Counted from the first letter of the stretch, positions 28,336-37,809 are shown. The stretch: 64,000 bases of DNA from Aquibacillus kalidii (GCF_014280935.1 NZ_JACLZI010000062.1:119761-183760); one strand, 5' to 3'. The notes: generated from the sequence alone by a model not told the origin. Numbers and translations are program-made.

Positions 28336-28986
28336 CTATTCCTTAATAATCAGTCCAAGTAATTTAGAAAAACCGATAGCTTGATTAGTAGATACCTTAC
28401 AGCCAACTAAACTATCATGCGAAACATTTATTTCTTCAAAGGTACAAGTACTTATATCAATGCCCTTAAGTTCAGTATATCTAAAATCAACATCATTCAG
28501 ATCACACTGATGAAGGCTGATTTTATTCCATTTAGTTTGAAAGAAGTTAGCACTTTTCAATGATGACTCCACAAAATTCACTTGTTTTAAGCGAGATTCT
28601 GCAAAGTTACTTAAACTAAGATCACAGCCTTCAAATAAAACATTCCCTAGGTTCGCATTTGATAAATCTAACCCTAAGAGTTTACTACCTTTAAACTCCA
28701 CTCTATGTAAATTACCACCAACCAAACTTACATTGGATAGATTACAGTTTTCAAAAATAACATCTGTCATGTCTACATTGATAAATGTACTATTAAGAAA
28801 GGTAACATTTTTAAAAATAACAGTCGATAAAATAAGATTGTCCACAGACTCATCTTCAACTTCCGTATTAACGATTGAACTACTTATTAATTCAGGCTCT
28901 TCTTCATAAAAAACATCTTGAAAGTTAACACTTTTTAATTCTGCTGGTACTTTCGGTTTTTCAATCTTGGTTACTTTTGACATCAT
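28336..28986 (-). CDS. Pentapeptide-repeat protein
   Basis: A 216-residue protein built from A(D/N)LXX-type pentapeptides from about residue 50 (LSNANLGNVLFEGCDLSLSN, LKSANFFQTKWN), predicted to form a right-handed quadrilateral beta helix. The N-terminal 45 residues are acidic and unstructured. No signal peptide. Relatives include gyrase-protecting Qnr/MfpA and many proteins of unknown role; nothing here supports a specific function. Confidence 0.88.
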   Translation of the reverse strand: MMSKVTKIEKPKVPAELKSVNFQDVFYEEEPELISSSIVNTEVEDESVDNLILSTVIFKNVTFLNSTFINVDMTDVIFENCNLSNVSLVGGNLHRVEFKGSKLLGLDLSNANLGNVLFEGCDLSLSNFAESRLKQVNFVESSLKSANFFQTKWNKISLHQCDLNDVDFRYTELKGIDISTCTFEEINVSHDSLVGCKVSTNQAIGFSKLLGLIIKE

Positions 28987-29090
28987 ACACCCCTACATTA
29001 TCTTATAATCTAATTATTTTACTTTACAAGAAAACCCAAAGGAATATAAGACTTTATTTTTCACCAAAACTGTGTGCAACCTGGGACACA

Positions 29091-29109
29091 GGGACAGGTA
29101 CCTTGTCCC
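29091..29109. repeat. Short REP-like palindrome
   Basis: GGGACAGGTACCTTGTCCC, with AGGGACA/TGTCCCT arms, sits in the gap between two minus-strand genes. It resembles the short palindromes scattered through Bacillaceae genomes and is related in style to the 29-bp repeat at 25349. Confidence 0.6.
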
Positions 29110-29129
29110 TGATCTTGCTAAAGACCCTT

Positions 29130-29669
29130 TTACTCCACAGGTTTTAACTCGTCTTCCGTAACCCACTTGTGATTAACAACTTTCTGTCCATCCTCTGTTT
29201 TAAAGTTAATCATATAAACCGTTGTTTCTTCCGAAGAAACTATCTCTTGTATCGTGCCTTCCATCCCCATCATATGATTCGCAGAGGTTTTAACTTCCGC
29301 ACCTGGTTGTAGAGTATCCTCTCCCACGTCGATCAATTCTTCGTGAATAATCCACTTATGACTTTCCACCCTTAAGTGATCGTCTGAAGGGGTATAGGAA
29401 GTGACATATGCCGTTGTTTCATAGGCGCCAACGATTTCGACTTCAACACCCTCCATCATCTCTCCCATGTGATCTGCCTGGCTAATTGCTTTAGTGCCAA
29501 CAGGATAAGTTGGGTTTTCAGCTACCTTTAAATTTTCTGGCACCTCTCCAGAACCTTGCATAACCATATGAGAATGGTCCATTTCTTCCTTATTATTAGT
29601 GGCACATGCGGATAAAACAAGCATAGAAGTCAATATTATAATTCCTGTTTCCCATCTAATTTCCCTCAT
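29130..29669 (-). CDS. ydhK: YdhK-family lipoprotein (two DUF1541 repeats)
   Basis: A 179-residue lipoprotein: signal peptide with lipobox LSAC at about 19-22, a Met/His-rich stretch (MDHSHMVMQGSGE), then two similar units of about 55 residues, each beginning G-x-x-x-x-x-A-x-H-M (ISQADHMGEMMEG; TSANHMMGMEG) and ending HKW-x-x-x-E-E/D-L. This is the YdhK/DUF1541 pattern. The His/Met content suggests metal (copper-like) binding outside the membrane, but that is inference. Start ATG behind AAAGGAG. Confidence 0.85.
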   Translation of the reverse strand: MREIRWETGIIILTSMLVLSACATNNKEEMDHSHMVMQGSGEVPENLKVAENPTYPVGTKAISQADHMGEMMEGVEVEIVGAYETTAYVTSYTPSDDHLRVESHKWIIHEELIDVGEDTLQPGAEVKTSANHMMGMEGTIQEIVSSEETTVYMINFKTEDGQKVVNHKWVTEDELKPVE

Positions 29670-29805
29670 TATTGAAGCTCCTTTTATCCAATGTTCTCGT
29701 AAATAGAGTGAAGGTAGTTTATGTGATTTTGGCTAACTGCATACTTTCTTAATAAATCAGAAAAACACCAACAATTTCATTTCCACCTTTTCAAAAAATA
29801 AAAAA

Positions 29806-29842
29806 ATCACACAAACATTGTTAACAACAACATTTGTGCGAT
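29806..29842 (-). terminator. Terminator of ahpCF
   Basis: ATCACACAAA / TTTGTGCGAT hairpin followed on the minus strand by TTTTTTTATTTTTT, about 50 bp after the ahpF stop. Confidence 0.75.
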
Positions 29843-29889
29843 TCTATTTTTATAAAAATATATATCCCTTACGTTACATCTAAAAGGAC

Positions 29890-31452
29890 TTATTTCTGTG
29901 AAACTGTCTCTTTACTAGTCGCTTTTGGATTACGGATCAGATAATCGAATGCACCTAATGCTGCAGTTGCACCTGAACCCATTGAGATAATAATTTGATT
30001 ATAAGCAGTGTCTGTGCAATCACCTGCTGCAAATAATCCTGGCACACTAGTAGCACCATGCTTATCCACAACGATTTCACCGATACGGTTTTTCTCCACT
30101 GTATCGTCTAACCAATCTGTATTTGGGATTAGCCCGATTTGAACAAAGACACCTTGAAGGTCAACATGTTTTTCATCTTGTGTTTCACGATCCACATAGC
30201 TAATTCCATTTACATTTTGATCACCAGTAATTTCACTAGTTTGCGCATTTTTGATAACCGTTACGTTCGGTAAGTTAAACAGGTTATCCTGAAGGACATT
30301 ATCAGCTTTTAGCTCTGGTGCAAATTCCAGAACCGTTACATGGTTCACAATACCGGCAAGGTCAATAGCCGCTTCGATACCAGAGTTACCGCCACCAATA
30401 ACTGCAACATCTTTCCCTTCAAACAATGGTCCATCACAATGGGCACAATATGCTACACCTTTGTTTTTGAACTCTTGTTCTCCTGGTACACCGATATTAC
30501 GCCAGCGAGCACCTGTAGAAATAATAACACTTCTACTTTTGAGAATAGCACCATTTTCAAGCTCTATTTCGAAAAGATCTTTCTTTTCAATACGACTAGC
30601 ACGTTGAGAATTGATAATATCGACATTATAATCTTTCACATGCTCTTCTAGGCTCGCTACAAGCTTAGGGCCTTCCGTTTGCTTCACACTGATAAAGTTC
30701 TCAATGCTCATCGTATCTAATACTTGACCACCAAATCGATCTGTTACGATACCTGTACGAATCCCTTTACGCGCTGCATAAATTGCAGCACTTGCACCAG
30801 ATGGTCCTCCACCAACAACGAGTACATCGTATGGCTCTTTGCTGGATAACTCCGATGCATCTGGTCCTGTACCTAATTTAGAAAGTATATCGGTAATTGT
30901 CATGCGACCACTACCAAATTCCTCCCCATTTAAGTGGACAGTAGGAACCGCCATGATATTTTTACGTTCTACCTCTTCTTTATTTGTCGCACCATCAATC
31001 ATGGTATGGGTAATGCCAGGATTTAAAACACTCATCATATTTAACGCTTGTACAACATCAGGGCAGTTGTGACAACTTAAGCTAACGAAAGTTTCAAAAT
31101 GATACTCACCAGAGACTTTTTTCACTTGGTCAATAACACTTTGATCCACTTTTGGAGCTCGTCCACTAACCTGCAGTAAAGCTAATACTAATGAAGTGAA
31201 TTCGTGCCCTAACGGAATACCTGCAAATGTAACACCTGTATCTTCTCCTACACGATTAACACTAAAGCTAGGTGTTCTATCTAACGTAGTTTTCTCAATC
31301 GTGATCTTAGGTGACATGGCAGCTATCTCATCTACAAGTTCCAACATTTCCTTTGACACATCATCAGATCCAACACTCACCTTAAGTTGGATCTCACTTT
31401 CAAGTAATTGAAGGTATTGGTCTAATTGCGCTTTTATACCTGCTTCAAGCAT
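29890..31452 (-). CDS. ahpF: Alkyl hydroperoxide reductase subunit F
   Basis: A 520-residue NADH:peroxiredoxin reductase. Two N-terminal thioredoxin-like folds contain [10 protein letters not shown] (the disulfide that reduces AhpC). These are followed by a thioredoxin-reductase-like flavoprotein module: FAD motif [16 protein letters not shown] redox pair in [14 protein letters not shown] motif [12 protein letters not shown], and [10 protein letters not shown]. Start ATG behind AAGGAGAG, 14 bases after ahpC. It transfers electrons from NADH to AhpC in the cytosol for peroxide detoxification. Confidence 0.97.
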   Translation of the reverse strand: MLEAGIKAQLDQYLQLLESEIQLKVSVGSDDVSKEMLELVDEIAAMSPKITIEKTTLDRTPSFSVNRVGEDTGVTFAGIPLGHEFTSLVLALLQVSGRAPKVDQSVIDQVKKVSGEYHFETFVSLSCHNCPDVVQALNMMSVLNPGITHTMIDGATNKEEVERKNIMAVPTVHLNGEEFGSGRMTITDILSKLGTGPDASELSSKEPYDVLVVGGGPSGASAAIYAARKGIRTGIVTDRFGGQVLDTMSIENFISVKQTEGPKLVASLEEHVKDYNVDIINSQRASRIEKKDLFEIELENGAILKSRSVIISTGARWRNIGVPGEQEFKNKGVAYCAHCDGPLFEGKDVAVIGGGNSGIEAAIDLAGIVNHVTVLEFAPELKADNVLQDNLFNLPNVTVIKNAQTSEITGDQNVNGISYVDRETQDEKHVDLQGVFVQIGLIPNTDWLDDTVEKNRIGEIVVDKHGATSVPGLFAAGDCTDTAYNQIIISMGSGATAALGAFDYLIRNPKATSKETVSQK

Positions 31453-31466
31453 TTATATCGCTCTCC

Positions 31467-32030
31467 TTAGATTTTACCTACTAGGTCTAGGCTTGGTGTA
31501 AGTGTTTCAGAACCCTCTTTCCATTTAGCTGGGCATACTTCACCTGGATTTTTACGTACATATTGTGCTGCTTTAATTTTATCAACAAGGATACTAGCAT
31601 CACGGCCAATACCATCTGCATTAATTTCAACTGTTTGGATCACACCGTCTGGATCGATGATGAAAGTACCACGATCAGCAAGACCTGCTTCTTCGTTTAA
31701 CACTTCAAAGTTACGAGAAATCGTTTGAGATGGATCACCAATCATTGCGTACGTGATCTTACCAATTTTCTCAGAGCTATCATGCCATCCCTTATGTACA
31801 AAGTGTGTGTCAGTAGAAACAGAGAACACTTCTACACCAAGCTCTTTCAAGCTTGCATATTCATTTTGAAGATCTTCTAGCTCCGTAGGACATACGAATG
31901 AAAAATCTGCTGGGTAAAAGCAAACTACACTCCATTGCCCTTTGAAACTTTCCTCTGTTACATCGATAAATTCACCATTTTTATAAGCTGTTGCACTGAA
32001 TGGTTTTACTTCGCTTCCGATTAAAGACAT
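31467..32030 (-). CDS. ahpC: Alkyl hydroperoxide reductase subunit C (peroxiredoxin)
   Basis: A 187-residue typical two-cysteine peroxiredoxin: peroxidatic C47 in FSFVCPTE, resolving C166 in GEVCPAKW, and [13 protein letters not shown]. Start ATG behind GGAGGAAG. First gene of the ahpCF operon. A PerR-type box lies about 55 bp upstream, so peroxide induction is expected. Confidence 0.98.
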   Translation of the reverse strand: MSLIGSEVKPFSATAYKNGEFIDVTEESFKGQWSVVCFYPADFSFVCPTELEDLQNEYASLKELGVEVFSVSTDTHFVHKGWHDSSEKIGKITYAMIGDPSQTISRNFEVLNEEAGLADRGTFIIDPDGVIQTVEINADGIGRDASILVDKIKAAQYVRKNPGEVCPAKWKEGSETLTPSLDLVGKI

Positions 32031-32083
32031 AATTAATCTTCCTCCTAATGTAGATATGTTTTACAAATTAACATTTGTATTAA

Positions 32084-32098
32084 ATGTAATTATTATAA
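32084..32098. promoter_or_regulatory. PerR-type box upstream of ahpC
   Basis: Read on the minus strand, TTATAATAATTACAT matches the Per box TTATAATNATTATAA at 13 of 15 positions and lies 54 bp upstream of the ahpC start, the place expected for PerR repression. Confidence 0.75.
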
Positions 32099-32271
32099 TT
32101 CATATTGTTAACTACTGATCATTCTTTGTCAAGAAAGGTGCTAATATTTTTCACTATTTTTTAGTATTCATACTACTTAAATCAAAAGTTTGTACACATT
32201 ACCTTAGTGAATGCGATTACAAAATAAAAGTAATTAATCTATCTAATTGAGAATAGACGATGTTACGAGAA

Positions 32272-32400
32272 TGACGCATTTCTTATATTAAGTGACGCAC
32301 TTTTTATTTAGTCTGACGCATTTCCCACTGGATTGACGCATTCCTACTATAGTTTGACGGATTTAGCGATTGGTCCGACGCATTCCCTCTTCGACTTGCG
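32272..32400. repeat. Array of TGACGCA motifs with 21-bp period
   Basis: TGACGCA-like heptamers start at 32272, 32293, 32314, 32334, 32355 (TGACGGA) and 32376 (CGACGCA), spacing 21, 21, 20, 21, 21. The bases between are AT-rich and differ. A second array with the same motif and period is at 50015-50130. No reading frame crosses it. Confidence 0.85.
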
Positions 32401-32581
32401 CACACACCCCGTCTAGTTCAAATCGCTTTAGTTCAAATACATTCTAGCGAAGCACCCCTGTCTAACTTGCGCTTACTATTCTATAAAAAATTTGCAGAAC
32501 CATTAAGAGTGAAAAAGATACTTATAGTCCCTTAGCACCAAATTGTACGATGAGAGCCTAATAAGTGTAAAAGTACTTGAA

Positions 32582-32610
32582 TTGAGGAAAAGAATGGTAT
32601 AACATACAAT
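32582..32610 (+). promoter_or_regulatory. Candidate sigma-A promoter of the NAD cluster
   Basis: TTGAGG, 17-bp spacer, TACAAT. It ends four bases before a 21-bp palindrome and lies about 95 bp before the first gene. An alternative -10 hexamer TATAAC lies within the spacer. Confidence 0.5.
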
Positions 32611-32613
32611 TAA

Positions 32614-32634
32614 TAATTAACAATTTGTTAATTA
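32614..32634. promoter_or_regulatory. Perfect 21-bp palindrome, candidate NrtR-type operator
   Basis: TAATTAACAA-T-TTGTTAATTA is a perfect 10-1-10 palindrome located just after the predicted -10 box and about 70 bp upstream of the Nudix/NrtR-like gene. NrtR regulators bind palindromes of about this length; the link is inference from position. Confidence 0.55.
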
Positions 32635-32703
32635 AAATACAGACATTACAGCCCATTAATTATGGTTAGAATATAGAAAACCAGCCAATTGAGGAGGATT
32701 TGC

Positions 32704-33504
32704 ATGGGTAAGTACAATACAGAAGAAGAAGCACTACAAAACTATGACTCCAAAAAGTACAGAACACCAGATGGATACACTAGTGACATTGCTATTTTCA
32801 CAATTATTTCAGAAGATATGGCACCCTATAAACCTCCTAATAAAATACTAAAATTAATGTTGATCCAAAGAGCACAAACAAATGCAGAAGGCGAACTAAA
32901 CATAGAGGGCGGTAAATGGGCGCTGCCAGGTGGCTTTATAAATGAAAATGAAACAGCATACGAGGCTGCCGTAAGAGAATTGCAGGAGGAAACAGGAGTA
33001 GAAGGTTTGAAAATCAAACATTTCGGCACTTATGATAAACCTGGTAGGGACAAACGAGGATGGATCATCTCTAATGCCCATTATGCGATTGTACAGGAAT
33101 CTAAATTAGCTAAGAGAAAAGCAGCCGATGACGCAGCTAAAGTGGAATTGTTTGATCTACACGAAGTAGAAAAATTGAAATTAGCATTTGATCACGAAGA
33201 CATCATTAACGACGCGATATGGAACATAAAAAAAGATATGGCCTTAACAACAATAGCCAAAGACTTTTTACCAAAAGAATTTGTACTATCTGAATTAAGA
33301 GGTGTGTTATCAACTGTTTTAGATGAACCTTGGTTAAAAATAGAGTCACAATTTTACCGTAAAGCTCCCTCTCTTCCATTTATAGATAAGGTTACGCTAA
33401 ACGGTGAGTTGAAAAAGACGAATAAGTATTCCAAAAAGGAAGCACAGCTTTACCAATTTAATGATTATCAACCTTTTGTTTCGATCTATAATGCCAATTA
33501 TTAA
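32704..33504 (+). CDS. Nudix hydrolase with C-terminal NrtR-like winged helix
   Basis: A 266-residue protein; ATG 32704 follows GAGGAGG. Residues about 15-145 are a Nudix fold with an intact Nudix box (GGFINENETAYEAAVRELQE, then ETG), all catalytic glutamates present. Residues about 180-266 (LPKEFVLSELRGVLSTVLDE) match the winged-helix domain of NrtR, the Nudix-related repressor of NAD genes that senses ADP-ribose. First gene of an NAD-salvage cluster. It may be an ADP-ribose pyrophosphatase, a regulator, or both: many NrtR proteins have lost catalysis, so the intact box is notable. Confidence 0.8.
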   Translation: MGKYNTEEEALQNYDSKKYRTPDGYTSDIAIFTIISEDMAPYKPPNKILKLMLIQRAQTNAEGELNIEGGKWALPGGFINENETAYEAAVRELQEETGVEGLKIKHFGTYDKPGRDKRGWIISNAHYAIVQESKLAKRKAADDAAKVELFDLHEVEKLKLAFDHEDIINDAIWNIKKDMALTTIAKDFLPKEFVLSELRGVLSTVLDEPWLKIESQFYRKAPSLPFIDKVTLNGELKKTNKYSKKEAQLYQFNDYQPFVSIYNANY

Positions 33505-33534
33505 GTTTTATGAACATAATTAGGAGTGATAAGG

Positions 33535-34083
33535 ATGAACAGAGCGTTAATTAACATTGATTATACCAATGATTTTGTTGCAGAAAATGGTGCTTTAACA
33601 TGTGGGGAACCAGGTCAAAAAATAGAATCTAAAATAGTATCACTTACAGAGGAATTTACGGAAAAAGGAGATTACGTTGTCTTTGCGGTAGATACACACT
33701 ATGAAAACGACCACCACCATCCAGAATCTACTTTATACCCACCCCACAATATATCAAATACAAAAGGGATTGAGCTCTATGGTTCACTAAAGGCTGTTTA
33801 TGAAAATAATAAGGACAAAGAAAATGTTTATTATATGAGTAAAACTAGATATAGTGCTTTTGCTGGTACTGATCTAGAAATCAAACTAAGGGAACGCGGA
33901 ATAGAAGAGCTTCACTTAGTTGGCGTTTGCACCGATATATGTGTTCTTCACACTGCAGTAGACGCCTATAACAAAGGCTTTAACATAGTCGTTCGTGAAG
34001 ATGCAGTAGCAAGCTTTAATCAAGTTGGGCATGAATGGGCACTTGGCCACTTCAAGGGTTCCATGGGAGCAACAGTAAAATAA
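33535..34083 (+). CDS. pncA: Nicotinamidase
   Basis: A 182-residue isochorismatase-fold cysteine hydrolase. ATG 33535 lies just after AGGAGTGATAAGG and is preferred to the GTG nine bases upstream. Catalytic triad D9 (INIDYTND), K103 (MSKTRYSAF) and C136 (GVCTDICVLHTA); metal ligands come from DTHYENDHHH. It hydrolyses nicotinamide to nicotinate and ammonia in the cytosol, feeding the next gene, pncB. About 30 bp after the Nudix gene. Confidence 0.94.
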   Translation: MNRALINIDYTNDFVAENGALTCGEPGQKIESKIVSLTEEFTEKGDYVVFAVDTHYENDHHHPESTLYPPHNISNTKGIELYGSLKAVYENNKDKENVYYMSKTRYSAFAGTDLEIKLRERGIEELHLVGVCTDICVLHTAVDAYNKGFNIVVREDAVASFNQVGHEWALGHFKGSMGATVK

Positions 34084-34129
34084 CAGGAGAGGGTTCACCT
34101 CCTCTCTACTAGCAATCGGAGGGAAAACA

Positions 34130-35593
34130 ATGAATAAAGCATATGAAGATGACAGCTTAGCATTGCATACAGACTTATACCAAATCAACATGGCAGAGAC
34201 CTATTGGGAAGATGGCGTGCACAATCGAAATGCAGTATTTGAAATATATTTTCGACATTTACCATTCGGAAACGGGTACGGTGTTTTTGCAGGGCTAGAA
34301 AGAATCATCCACTACCTTAATGATTTCCAATTTACCAAAAGTGATATCGACTATTTGAAAGAAGAATTAGGTTATCCTGATGATTTTTTATCGTATTTAG
34401 AAGGAATGAAATTTACCGGAACCGTTCGTTCGATGGTCGAAGGGGAAATGGTTTTTGCCAACGAACCGATCTTACGAATTGAGGCACCACTTGCTGAAGC
34501 ACAATTAGTTGAAACTGCCCTACTTAACATTGTGAACTATCAAACACTCATTGCCACAAAAGCTTCTAGAATAAAGCATGTTGTTGGCGACGAAACGGCA
34601 ATGGAATTTGGAACGCGTCGTGCCCAGGAGATGGATGCAGCGATATGGGGCACAAGAGCTGCCTTTATCGGTGGATTCGAAGCAACTAGTAATGTACGTG
34701 CAGGTAAATTATTTCATATTCCCGTTTCCGGAACACATGCACACTCCATGATTCAAGCATATAAGGATGAATACACAGCCTTTCACAAATACGCACAAAG
34801 ACATAAAGATTGCGTGTTTCTAGTGGATACCTACGACACTTTAAAATCAGGTGTTCCTACCGCCATCAAGGTAGCGAAGGAACTAGGAGATAAGATTAAT
34901 TTTAAAGGGATTCGACTAGACAGCGGTGATTTGGCCTACTTGTCTAAAGAAGCGAGAAAAATGCTCGATGAGGCTGGTTTTCCAAATACCAAAATTGTAG
35001 CTTCTAATGACTTAGATGAATATACGATACTTCATTTAAAACAACAGGGTGCTAAAATTGATATGTGGGGAATTGGAACCAAACTAATTACCGCCTATGA
35101 TCAACCCGCTTTGGGTGCCGTCTATAAACTAGTCGCAATTGAAGATGATAATGGGAACATGACAGATACCATTAAAATTTCTGGAAATCCTGAAAAAGTC
35201 ACAACACCAGGCATGAAGAGAGTATACCGGATTATAAATCAATTAAATAGCAAATCTGAAGGTGACTATATTGCCTTAGAAAATGAACAACCGAACGAAC
35301 AAGATAAATTAAAAATGTTCCATCCAGTCCATACTTTTGTTAGTAAATTTGTTACGGACTTTAAAGCTAAAGATCTTCATCAAGAAATTTTTGTTAACGG
35401 AAAATTAGTTTATTCGCTACCTGAAATTAGAGAGATTCAAGCATACGCTAAAGAAAACATGGCATTGTTATGGGACGAATATAAACGCTCAATGAACCCG
35501 GAAGAATATCCAGTAGATTTGAGCCCCGATTGCTGGGAAAATAAGATGCGTAACATTGAGCAAGTACGTAAAAAAATAGGAAAACCTGTTTAA
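34130..35593 (+). CDS. pncB: Nicotinate phosphoribosyltransferase
   Basis: A 487-residue enzyme of the NAPRTase family, full length for the Gram-positive type. Signatures include LHTDLYQINMAETYW, EFGTRRAQEMDAA (the conserved R-R), GTHAHSMIQAY with the autophosphorylated-type histidine region, and IRLDSGDL for phosphate binding. It converts nicotinate, PRPP and ATP to nicotinate mononucleotide. RBS GGAGGG. Between pncA and nadD in the salvage order. Confidence 0.96.
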   Translation: MNKAYEDDSLALHTDLYQINMAETYWEDGVHNRNAVFEIYFRHLPFGNGYGVFAGLERIIHYLNDFQFTKSDIDYLKEELGYPDDFLSYLEGMKFTGTVRSMVEGEMVFANEPILRIEAPLAEAQLVETALLNIVNYQTLIATKASRIKHVVGDETAMEFGTRRAQEMDAAIWGTRAAFIGGFEATSNVRAGKLFHIPVSGTHAHSMIQAYKDEYTAFHKYAQRHKDCVFLVDTYDTLKSGVPTAIKVAKELGDKINFKGIRLDSGDLAYLSKEARKMLDEAGFPNTKIVASNDLDEYTILHLKQQGAKIDMWGIGTKLITAYDQPALGAVYKLVAIEDDNGNMTDTIKISGNPEKVTTPGMKRVYRIINQLNSKSEGDYIALENEQPNEQDKLKMFHPVHTFVSKFVTDFKAKDLHQEIFVNGKLVYSLPEIREIQAYAKENMALLWDEYKRSMNPEEYPVDLSPDCWENKMRNIEQVRKKIGKPV

Positions 35594-35614
35594 TAGTAGT
35601 AAGGAGTGACTATT

Positions 35615-36244
35615 ATGGCGAAGATAGGAATATATGGTTCATCCTTTGACCCTATTACAAATGTTCACCTTTGGACAGCGAGTACAATTGCGAATAGATG
35701 TAAACTAGATAAGGTTATTTTCCTCCCTTGCTCTAGCAAAAGAAAAGATAAGAAATTGAAAACGACGGACGAACATCGTTGGAACATGCTACTGATGGCA
35801 TTAGAGGAAGAAAAGGAAAAAGATTTTGTTGCGGACGATTATGAAATGAACAAAAATGCATGGGAAGCAACAACCTACGAAACGATGAAATTTTTTAAAA
35901 ACAAATTCCCTAATGATGACGTTTATTTTATCATGGGTGCCGACTTATTAGTTGATATCGGAGAAGGAAAATGGGGAAGCTCAGAACAACTGATCAATGA
36001 AAATAAATTCATTGTGATGGCAAGAGACGGAATTGATATGTTGAAAACCATTAGCCGATCTCCGATTTTACGGAATAATGATAATGGGCATACGTTTCAC
36101 CTCGTAGATAAAGGGATTGCCATGGAGATTAGCTCCAGTTACATCAGAGACGAATTTGCTTACGGTGGCGAGCCAAAACATTTGCTTCCTAATAGCTGTT
36201 ATTACTATATTAAAGAAAATGGATTGTATCAGGAAATGGGCTAA
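35615..36244 (+). CDS. nadD: Nicotinate-nucleotide adenylyltransferase, atypical
   Basis: A 209-residue nucleotidyltransferase; ATG 35615 is placed well after AAGGAG, better than the GTG at 35606. N-terminal IGIYGSSFDPITNVHLWTA replaces the usual GGxFDPxHxGH by TxxH, still compatible with catalysis in this superfamily; the C-terminal ISSSYIRDE fits the ISSTxIR phosphate loop. It converts nicotinate mononucleotide to deamido-NAD. The divergent motif suggests a paralogue belonging to this salvage cluster, with a housekeeping nadD likely elsewhere. Confidence 0.85.
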   Translation: MAKIGIYGSSFDPITNVHLWTASTIANRCKLDKVIFLPCSSKRKDKKLKTTDEHRWNMLLMALEEEKEKDFVADDYEMNKNAWEATTYETMKFFKNKFPNDDVYFIMGADLLVDIGEGKWGSSEQLINENKFIVMARDGIDMLKTISRSPILRNNDNGHTFHLVDKGIAMEISSSYIRDEFAYGGEPKHLLPNSCYYYIKENGLYQEMG

Positions 36245-36401
36245 ATTATTAAGATAAAGTATTTAAATTAGAGGATAACTTTAATAACTGTCAAAAAAGT
36301 TCTCAAGATAATATCTCATATGTATTTAGATTAAGAAGTTTCCCTTGTTGCATATGACGCAACATCTATAGAATGCGAAGTAACTTATTTGGTGCCGCTA
36401 C

Positions 36402-36608
36402 GGAAATTCACTACGCTTTCCGCGGGCGGAGCTTGAGCCTCCTCGGTCGCAAAAGTGCGTGCACCTGCGTCTTCTAGTAACACTTCGAAGCTGGCTTCCT
36501 GTGGGGTCTCAACGTCTTCGCTTTCCCACAGGACAAGGAATGCTTCGTAGCGTAGTCATCGCACGAAGAAAATCGGGCTGTATTTTCGAGGAGTCTACGT
36601 GAATTTCC
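36402..36608. repeat. GC-rich dispersed element, copy A (207 bp)
   Basis: Bounded by inverted GGAAATTCAC / GTGAATTTCC, with TACG just inside each end. Contains CTTTCCGCGGGCGGAGC, GAGCCTCCTCGGTCGC, GCACCTGCGTCTTCTAGTAA and GGAGTCTACG. Related copies lie at 36678, 45713 and 63856. GC content is well above its surroundings. No transposase; it looks like a MITE-like or structured repeat. Lies between nadD and nadE. Confidence 0.85.
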
Positions 36609-36677
36609 TCCGCTCTCTGTTTATGGAGTATTAGAAATTAAGAAAACGAAATCTGACTCTCTTTAGTAGTGGATTTT

Positions 36678-36851
36678 CGTTACGGGCAGTTGACTCCTGT
36701 GGGAAAAGCAACAGGTGAAGACCCCATGTGATGCACCTGCGTCTACTAGTAACGCTTCGCAGCTTGCTTCCTCGGTGCAAGGACGCAAAGAAGCCAATTC
36801 AAGTAGTTCCCTGGCTGAGGCGTTACCCACGGAAAGCAACTGCCCGGAACG
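36678..36851. repeat. GC-rich dispersed element, copy B (174 bp)
   Basis: Ends are inverted: CGTTACGGGCAGTTG and CAACTGCCCGGAACG. The inside shares GCACCTGCGTCTACTAGTAA, GCTTCGCAGC and TCCTCGGTGCAAGGA with the other copies. It lies 70 bp from copy A, so two related elements sit side by side between nadD and nadE. Confidence 0.8.
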
Positions 36852-36974
36852 GAAAGGAACGTCAATATTTACACTATGACGCATTTTCTCTCAACTGTGA
36901 CATCTGAGTATAACATTTTTAAAAAAGAGCTTTTGTATAAAAAGCAAATAAGAAAAGTTCAGGAGGTAATAAAT

Positions 36975-37802
36975 ATGCGAGAGACGCAACGTGAAATTAT
37001 TAACGCAACAAAAGTAAAACAAGAGATTGACCCAGCTGAAGAAATTCGATTAAGTGTCGACTTTTTAAAGGACTACTTAAAAAAGCATTCCTTCCTAACT
37101 AGTTTAGTTTTAGGAATTTCTGGTGGCCAAGACTCTACCCTTACAGGTAAACTTGCACAAACAGCAGTAAATGAACTTAATAGTGAGTTAGAGGAAGATA
37201 AATACTCCTTCATCGCAGTTCGGTTACCTTACGGGACACAGGCAGATGAAAAAGATTGTGGAATGGCACTTGAATTCATTAAGCCATCAAAGGTGTTTAC
37301 AGTAAATATCAAGACTGCAGTTGACGCAAGCAGACAATCCCTAGTAGATGCTGGTGTAACATTGAGTGACTTCGCAAAAGGAAATGAAAAAGCTCGCGAA
37401 AGGATGAAGGTTCAATTCAGTATAGCAGCTATGAATAATGGTGTTGTGTTGGGAACAGATCACAGTGCTGAAAATGTAACTGGTTTCTACACTAAATTCG
37501 GTGATGGTGCAGCAGACCTCGTTCCTATTTTCCGTTTAAATAAAAGGCAAGGGAAAATGTTATTGAAGGAACTAGGCTGTCCGGAAAGATTGTACCTAAA
37601 AACGCCTACAGCAGATCTAGAGGAAGATAGACCGCAATTGCCAGACGAAGTTGCTTTAGGCGTAACCTATGATGAAATCGATGATTATTTAGAAGGTAAA
37701 GAAATAAAAGAAGAAAGTGCATTAAAAATAGAAAATTGGTACAAAAAAACAGAACACAAGCGACACGACCCAATCTCTGTATTTGATGACTGGTGGAAGT
37801 GA
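36975..37802 (+). CDS. nadE: NH3-dependent NAD synthetase
   Basis: A 275-residue enzyme; ATG 36975 follows AGGAGGT, giving the usual length of Bacillus NadE. The PP-loop [38 protein letters not shown] and [17 protein letters not shown] are family signatures. It amidates deamido-NAD to NAD with ATP and ammonia. It completes the salvage route of the preceding genes but is separated from nadD by 730 bp holding two repeat elements, so it probably has its own promoter. Confidence 0.96.
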   Translation: MRETQREIINATKVKQEIDPAEEIRLSVDFLKDYLKKHSFLTSLVLGISGGQDSTLTGKLAQTAVNELNSELEEDKYSFIAVRLPYGTQADEKDCGMALEFIKPSKVFTVNIKTAVDASRQSLVDAGVTLSDFAKGNEKARERMKVQFSIAAMNNGVVLGTDHSAENVTGFYTKFGDGAADLVPIFRLNKRQGKMLLKELGCPERLYLKTPTADLEEDRPQLPDEVALGVTYDEIDDYLEGKEIKEESALKIENWYKKTEHKRHDPISVFDDWWK

Positions 37803-37809
37803 TGAATGC

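Noticed and set aside
32272..32400. Regular short repeats that could suggest a CRISPR array
   Set aside because: The repeated motif is only about 7-10 bp and the period 21 bp; CRISPR repeats are 23 bp or longer with 30-40 bp spacers, and no cas genes are present.
36663..36884. ORF across repeat copy B
   Set aside because: Generated by the GC-rich repeat; similar spurious frames occur in copies C (45678-45908) and D (63759-63983), with no shared protein and no ribosome sites.
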